Assembly (NCBI RefSeq): GCF_018199995.1 | Contig: NZ_CP073578.1 | Coordinates: 868,001 to 932,000, forward strand | From: Photobacterium sp. GJ3 | GTDB taxonomy: Bacteria; Pseudomonadota; Gammaproteobacteria; Enterobacterales; Vibrionaceae | Direction: 5' to 3' | Length of the DNA stretch: 64,000 nt | In this document: positions 62,948 to 64,000 of the stretch, one piece after another | Position numbering within the stretch: the first letter of the stretch is position 1 | Layout: each line of letters begins with the position of its first letter | Translations under genes and position numbers: made by a program | Notes under the pieces: model-generated | What the model was told of the DNA's origin: nothing | The model's database searches: none | Seen by the model: the letters and a program-made list of their open reading frames with translations, nothing else

Positions 62948-63940
62948 GTGAATGCTGCACAACAGGCAATGAATTTACTGCTGGAAAAAATTGATCAATC
63001 CGTGATCGGACAACATCATGTTGCCCGTTCGATTGTCATCGGTTTGATTACGAATGGCCATATCTTACTGGAAGGCTTGCCGGGCACAGCGAAGACCCGT
63101 TCAGTGAAAGCGCTTGCCGGTATGATGGACGCCAGATTTGGCCGAGTACAGTTCACACCGGATCTCTTACCTTCGGATGTGACAGGGACAGACATGTATC
63201 AGGAGGATAGCGAAGGCAAACCCCAGCTGACTTTTCAGGCAGGCCCCATTTTTAACAACATTCTGCTGGCCGATGAAATTAACCGTGCGCCAGCCAAGGT
63301 GCAGGCCGCTTTACTGGAAGCGATGGCAGAAGGGACGGTGACGGTCGGAGACAGCAGCCGGAAGCTTCCTGAACCTTTTATCGTGCTGGCAACGCAAAAC
63401 CCGATTGAGCAGGAAGGGACTTATCCGCTGCCGGAAGCTCAGATAGACCGTTTCATGCTGAAAGTGACAGTTGATTATCCTGAAGATGACGCCGAGTTAG
63501 ATATCGTGCGTTTGGTACGTGCGGAAGAAAAGTCACAGGGCAAAATGGCAGCGGAGCAAACCTCTGCGGATGCACGGATTGATCCGCAACTGGTCCTCGA
63601 TGCCCGTAACCAGTTAGCTGATATCCATGTGTCTGAAGTTGTTGAGCGTTACATCGTCAATCTGGTGATGGCGACCCGTCATCCGGATCGTTACCCCGAC
63701 ACGAAACTGAGTGAGTGGATCGAAATCGGTTCCAGTCCGCGCGCTTCGATCGCGCTGGACAAGTGCGCGCGTGCCTGCGCCTGGCTGGCCGGACGCGATC
63801 ATGTGGAGCCGGACGATGTACGGATGATGGCAAAACCGGTCCTGGGTCACCGGCTGAATCTGGGCTACAGTGCCGCTGCAGATGGGGTGACAAAGAATGA
63901 GGTTATTCAGGTATTACTCGATCATGTCCTGATTGGTTAG
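62948..63940 (+). CDS. MoxR-family AAA+ ATPase
   Basis: 330 residues from GTG 62948, with AGGAG upstream; the frame is open 21 codons further. Walker A is GLPGTAKT, Walker B is LLADEINRAP, and sensor 1 is VLATQNPIEQEGTYPLPEAQ. MoxR ATPases act as chaperones that insert cofactors or assemble partners carrying von Willebrand A domains. The next gene begins 10 bp later and looks like DUF58, the usual partner, so an operon with vWA-domain genes probably continues to the right. Confidence 0.93.
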   Translation: MNAAQQAMNLLLEKIDQSVIGQHHVARSIVIGLITNGHILLEGLPGTAKTRSVKALAGMMDARFGRVQFTPDLLPSDVTGTDMYQEDSEGKPQLTFQAGPIFNNILLADEINRAPAKVQAALLEAMAEGTVTVGDSSRKLPEPFIVLATQNPIEQEGTYPLPEAQIDRFMLKVTVDYPEDDAELDIVRLVRAEEKSQGKMAAEQTSADARIDPQLVLDARNQLADIHVSEVVERYIVNLVMATRHPDRYPDTKLSEWIEIGSSPRASIALDKCARACAWLAGRDHVEPDDVRMMAKPVLGHRLNLGYSAAADGVTKNEVIQVLLDHVLIG

Positions 63941-63950
63941 GAGTGTGGTT

Positions 63951-64000
63951 ATGGCAGATCCGTTGCTGGATTCGCGCCTGTACTGCCATCCTGCCAGACT
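63951..64000 (+). CDS. Start of a probable DUF58-family gene, cut by the window edge
   Basis: ATG 63951 (MADPLLDSRLYCHPAR) follows moxR by 10 bp with a GGAG site just before. Only 16 residues are visible. The DUF58 call rests on gene order (moxR is usually followed by DUF58) and on the general look of the start. Confidence 0.55.
   Translation, partial: MADPLLDSRLYCHPAR

Overview
The window is a continuous, gene-dense stretch of chromosome from a marine gammaproteobacterium of the family Vibrionaceae. Evidence: a polar sodium-type flagellar motor gene (motY) divergent from rnt, the uvrB-qrr1-luxO-luxU-yvcK-moaA block, an OmpU/OmpL-like porin, a fadL-volA pair, and the order trxB-cydD-cydC / aat-ate-infA / clpA-clpS-cspD-icd-rluE-mnmA-hflD-purB. 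The genus cannot be fixed from sequence reading alone; Photobacterium or a close relative fits best. No prophage, IS element, CRISPR array, rRNA or tRNA was seen.

Layout. 1-6.96 kb: VolA-type lipase (partial) and FadL, RNase T, MotY, a Mn-type superoxide dismutase with a DUF2753 partner behind a Fur box, a small exported protein, gloA and nth. 7.06-13.25 kb: rsxABCDGE electron-transport operon (minus strand), whose RsxC carries a 48-residue Ala/Lys repeat array. 13.9-20.1 kb: uvrB and the quorum-sensing block (Qrr1 sRNA, luxO, luxU), then yvcK, a LON-domain gene and a 75-aa gene. 20.3-22.7 kb: moaACDE behind a molybdenum-cofactor riboswitch. 23.4-31.4 kb: porin, two small genes, oppABCDF. 31.5-40.5 kb: a dCache chemoreceptor, roxA, the mnmA-hflD-purB operon with a PurR box, rluE, icd. 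40.9-50.9 kb: cspD, clpS, clpA, infA, ate, aat, a glycine-zipper protein, cydC, cydD, trxB. 51.1-59.8 kb: ald, lrp, ftsK, lolA, rarA, serS. 59.8-64 kb: a membrane-anchored unknown, an arylsulfatase without a normal signal peptide, a MoxR ATPase and the start of a probable DUF58 gene.

Two observations stand out. First, LuxO-type enhancer pairs plus a sigma-54 promoter occur twice: at Qrr1, as expected, and again in front of the LON-domain gene at 19.1-19.7 kb, with nearly the same spacing. This suggests a protein-coding gene under direct LuxO/sigma-54 control. Second, clpA, ald, rarA and rsxC (and perhaps oppD) are each broken by loss of one base in a G run. Each reads through perfectly if one G is restored. 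This is most simply a homopolymer consensus error, and these genes should not be read as lost without checking raw data.
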